From the NCBI GenBank assembly GCA_964608735.1, contig CAZSPL010000208.1, positions 1 through 6,889 of the forward strand: DNA of 6,889 nucleotides. Reading direction: 5' to 3'. Below are positions 4,819 to 6,889 of the stretch, piece by piece (the stretch's first letter is position 1; every line of letters begins with the position of its first letter). The stretch is from CAZSPL01 sp964608735. Lineage in GTDB: Bacteria; JAJVIF01; JAPKYR01; CAZSPL01. The translations under genes and the position numbers were made by a program. The notes under the pieces were generated by a model, which worked only from the letters and a program-made list of their open reading frames with translations, was not told where the DNA came from and made no database searches.

Positions 4819-6024
4819 ATGCCCGTAGTGTGGGAAGTATCCGATGTCACGTCCCGCATCAAGCGGCTGCTCACCGGGGACAAGGACCTCGCCCGCCTCA
4901 CGGTGCGCGGCGAGATAACGAACCTGTCCCGTTCATCCGCGGGGCACATCTATTTCAGCCTCAAGGATGATAAATCCCTTCTCAAATGCGTGGCGTTCCG
5001 GCGCGAAGCATCGCAGCTTACCGACAAGCCGGTCGACGGTGAATCGGCGCTCGCCACCGGAAGCATCGGCTTATACGACGCGGGGGGAAGCTATCAACTG
5101 TATGTCACCGAGTTGATACTTGCCGGTAAGGGGGAGCTTTATCTCGCGTTCGAAAGGCTCAAGAAGAAACTCCAGGCCGAAGGGTTGTTCGATGAAGTCC
5201 GCAAGAAGCCGCTTCCGGTATTCCCCCGGCGGGTCGGAATAGTCACAAGCCCCACGGGAGCGGCGGTACGCGATATCCTCCGCGTGTCGGGCGAACTCTC
5301 CCCTCACGTGCAGCTTGTCATTTCCCCCGCGCTCGTACAAGGCGACACCGCGCCGCGTTCGATAATCAAGGCGATGGACCGGCTGGAAAAACTGGACGGC
5401 ATCGAGATGATAATCCTCGCGCGCGGCGGCGGAAGTTTCGAGGATCTGAACTGCTTCAACGATGAAGCGCTCGCGCGGCGCATCGCATCGTGCAAGCTGC
5501 CCACCGTAAGCGCCGTCGGCCATGAGGTCGATTTCACCATCGCGGATTTCGTCGCCGATTTCCGCGCCCCCACTCCCACCGGCGCGGCGCAGATGGTGCT
5601 TCCGAACAGGGACGACCTTCGCACCGAAGTAGATTCGCATATCGGCGATATTGCGCGTATCATCGGCAACGGCATCGCAGTGAGTAAGCGCGAGCTCGCG
5701 ACATACGCCGCGAGATTGAATATTTTCAAACCTTCCGAGAGAATAGCGGGCGCGCGCCAGCGGGTTGACGATGTCACATCGCGGCTGCTCAGGGAGATGG
5801 CGTCCCGCATCGGGCGCATCAAGGCCGAGTTGAAAGGGACGATGTCACGCGTACGCGCGCTCGACCCGGCGGCCGTGCTGTCGAGGGGCTACGCGATAGC
5901 GCTCGGTCCCGACGGCGCGGTGCTGTCGGATGCCGCATCGGTGAAAGCCGGCGATGACATTTCGCTAAAACTCAAGAAAGGTGAAATCCGTGCGGAAGTG
6001 AAGGAATCGCGCAAGGAGAAATAG
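4819..6024 (+). CDS. xseA: Exodeoxyribonuclease VII large subunit
   Basis: Catalytic subunit of exonuclease VII, which with several XseB copies degrades single-stranded DNA from both ends to oligonucleotides, in repair and recombination. From ATG 4819 it is 401 residues. It has an N-terminal OB-fold with GEITN and SAGHIYFSLKD (32-50), then the nuclease domain with RRVGIVTSPTGAAVRDI (137-153, Asp152), ARGGGSFEDLN (201-211, Arg202) and VGHEVDFTIADF (233-244, His235 and Asp238). A helical XseB-binding region follows (about 262-342), then the conserved C-terminal LSRGYAIA (354-361) and a small beta domain. The ATG is preferred because GGTGA sits four bases upstream. The frame is open to TTG 4777 or 4765, and the extra residues (SGLFDIDRETGEV) look coding-like, so a longer 415-419 residue form is possible. 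All key residues are present. Confidence 0.96.
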   Translation: MPVVWEVSDVTSRIKRLLTGDKDLARLTVRGEITNLSRSSAGHIYFSLKDDKSLLKCVAFRREASQLTDKPVDGESALATGSIGLYDAGGSYQLYVTELILAGKGELYLAFERLKKKLQAEGLFDEVRKKPLPVFPRRVGIVTSPTGAAVRDILRVSGELSPHVQLVISPALVQGDTAPRSIIKAMDRLEKLDGIEMIILARGGGSFEDLNCFNDEALARRIASCKLPTVSAVGHEVDFTIADFVADFRAPTPTGAAQMVLPNRDDLRTEVDSHIGDIARIIGNGIAVSKRELATYAARLNIFKPSERIAGARQRVDDVTSRLLREMASRIGRIKAELKGTMSRVRALDPAAVLSRGYAIALGPDGAVLSDAASVKAGDDISLKLKKGEIRAEVKESRKEK

Positions 6025-6025
6025 A

Positions 6026-6271
6026 ATGGCAACCGGAAAGGAAATGGATAAACCGCGCAAGGAAATCGCGAAACTCAAATTCGAAGAATCCCTTGAACGG
6101 CTCGAGCAAATAGTCGAAAGGCTCGAATCGGAAGAGGTCGATCTCGAGGGTTCGCTCAAGCTCTATGACGAAGCGAAACTATTGGGGGAACATTGCGGGA
6201 AGCTTCTCGACGACGCCGAGGAAAGGGTCAAGGCCGTTGACGATTCCGGTACGACGACCGATTTCGAGTGA
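6026..6271 (+). CDS. xseB: Exodeoxyribonuclease VII small subunit
   Basis: An 81-residue, mostly helical protein that binds the long helical arm of XseA to form exonuclease VII. The family core is clear: LKFEESLERLEQIVERLE (17-34), EVDLEGSLKLYDEA (37-50), then CGKLLDDAEERVKAV (57-71), matching the usual two-helix hairpin. Length is typical. One base separates it from the xseA stop, and its ribosome site AAGGAG (6013-6018) lies inside the xseA end, so the two are co-transcribed and coupled. ATG 6026 is preferred; ATG 6044 (residue 7) would also keep the core but lacks as good a site. Confidence 0.95.
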   Translation: MATGKEMDKPRKEIAKLKFEESLERLEQIVERLESEEVDLEGSLKLYDEAKLLGEHCGKLLDDAEERVKAVDDSGTTTDFE

Positions 6272-6280
6272 GGACATCGA

Positions 6281-6784
6281 TTGAACAATCCTGATATAAG
6301 CTGGCATGCGATCCTGGTGAACGAGCCTTTCTGGATAGCATTGTCGGCATGGCTTATCAGCGCCATATTGAAAGTGCTCATAACTCTCGTTACCGACAGG
6401 CGGCTGGTGCTTGAACGGTTCCTCGGGACCGGCGGTATGCCGAGCACGCACACATCGCCCGTCCTCGCCCTTACCACGATACTCGGCATCCTTTACGGCC
6501 TGGACCACCCCTATTTCACGATAGGGCTCCTCCTGTCATTTATCGTCATGTATGACGCCACGAACCTGCGGCAGGAATCCGGGAAACATGCCATGGCCAT
6601 CAATATACTTTTCGAGGAACTGGCCTCGGGCGGAATCCACAAGGAGAAATGGAAGAAGATGCAGGAGCTTTTAGGGCACACATACCTCGAAGTCGCCGTG
6701 GGTGCGGCGGTCGGTGTGCTCACCGCGCTCATCGGCCATCACCTCTGGGTCCATTTCTTCGGATTGCATACGATTACCGGCTGA
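6281..6784 (+). CDS. Divergent PAP2-family membrane protein (YuiD-like, DUF212)
   Basis: A 167-residue integral membrane protein of the divergent PAP2 family, distantly related to PAP2 phosphatases. Its substrate is not established. Visible family marks are GTGGMPSTH (49-57), the hydrophobic YDATNLRQ segment (91-98), and LLGHTYLEVAVGAAVG (130-145, His133). Likely membrane segments are about 17-37, 61-74, 79-94 and 136-152. The start is TTG, with GTGAGGA (6268-6274) six bases upstream and overlapping the xseB stop. The nine-base gap to xseB indicates a shared operon. In many bacteria xseB is followed by ispA; here this membrane protein takes that place, and a role in lipid or isoprenoid phosphate handling would be speculation. 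Confidence 0.92.
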   Translation: MNNPDISWHAILVNEPFWIALSAWLISAILKVLITLVTDRRLVLERFLGTGGMPSTHTSPVLALTTILGILYGLDHPYFTIGLLLSFIVMYDATNLRQESGKHAMAINILFEELASGGIHKEKWKKMQELLGHTYLEVAVGAAVGVLTALIGHHLWVHFFGLHTITG

Positions 6785-6789
6785 GTATT

Positions 6790-6803
6790 GACAGGCCCCT
6801 GTC
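6790..6803. repeat. Small inverted repeat between convergent genes
   Basis: GACAGG-CC-CCTGTC lies in the 31 bases between the stop codons of the PAP2-like gene and the convergent kinase gene. The position suits a shared terminator, but the stem is short (five pairs with a four-base loop) and no T-run follows on either strand. Termination is only a possibility. Confidence 0.3.
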
Positions 6804-6815
6804 CCATGTAAATAT

Positions 6816-6889
6816 CTACAATTCATCTCCTCGCGGCAAACCCGGCATGGCTCCCATGCGGGTGACGCTTATCGCCGCCGCTTCCCCTG
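6816..6889 (-). CDS. PfkB/ribokinase-family sugar kinase, C-terminal end (partial)
   Basis: The minus strand from the window edge to a TAG at 6816-6818 encodes 23 residues, ending AAAISVTRMGAMPGLPRGDE then a final Leu. This matches the usual closing segment of PfkB-family carbohydrate kinases, where an Ala-rich helix (AAAALSVTR) runs into GA and then P-x-LP-x-x-EE near the end. The active-site motifs lie beyond the window, so substrate (ribose, fructose, adenosine or other) cannot be told. The gene converges on the xseAB-PAP2 operon with a 31-base gap. Short length limits certainty, but the residue pattern is specific, and the opposite strand here has no well-supported gene. Confidence 0.65.
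   Translation of the reverse strand, partial: GEAAAISVTRMGAMPGLPRGDEL

Noticed and set aside
5071..5640. Minus-strand open frame opposite xseA
   Set aside because: The xseA motifs are all in the plus frame; the antisense product has no family features.
6788..6822. Perfect TTGACA (6788-6793) as a promoter for a rightward gene, with ATG at 6847
   Set aside because: No -10 box lies at 16-18 bases (TATCTA is at 19, TACAAT at 23), the TTGACA is part of a small inverted repeat, and the opposite strand carries a better coding match (kinase C-terminus).
1..6889. CRISPR array, tRNA or rRNA gene, insertion sequence, integrase
   Set aside because: No regularly spaced repeats, cloverleaf-like sequence, ribosomal RNA segment or transposase-like protein was seen on either strand.

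Overview
The window is ordinary bacterial chromosome: seven complete genes, plus the tail of an eighth at the right edge. Genes carry Shine-Dalgarno sites, one product has a Sec-type signal peptide, and TTG start codons are frequent. Lgt and the small exported protein suggest a diderm-type cell, but no gene here fixes the lineage. The unusual Lgt (GCCYG motif, extra membrane helices, acidic tail) and the palindrome-rich intergenic DNA would suit an uncultivated, deep-branching phylum. That is inference only.

Layout: (1) 112-1368, minus: prolipoprotein diacylglyceryl transferase (Lgt), extended at both ends. (2) 1369-2018: about 650 bases without a convincing gene but crowded with short palindromes, ending in a strong promoter and operator. 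(3) 2019-2496, plus: a ribbon-helix-helix antitoxin and RelE/ParE-type toxin pair with overlapping reading frames. (4) 2497-3906, minus: dihydrolipoamide dehydrogenase, whose stop codon directly abuts the toxin stop. (5) 3907-4166: a divergent intergenic region with the lpd promoter and a second large CCCGGG-ended inverted repeat. (6) 4167-4715, plus: a small exported acidic protein with PsbP/DcrB-like features. (7) 4819-6784, plus: xseA and xseB (both subunits of exodeoxyribonuclease VII), then a divergent-PAP2 (YuiD-type) membrane protein, in a tight operon. (8) 6816-6889, minus: the C-terminal end of what looks like a PfkB-family sugar kinase, running off the window.

Working relationships: the toxin and antitoxin are a self-regulated pair, and XseA and XseB form one nuclease. 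Lgt, Lpd and the exported protein are separate housekeeping or envelope functions not obviously linked to each other. I found no clear undescribed multi-gene system. The most interesting unexplained material is the set of extragenic palindromes (including two related 52-54 base inverted repeats about 2.2 kb apart), the multi-copy GTAATAC motif at the toxin-antitoxin promoter, and the enlarged Lgt.
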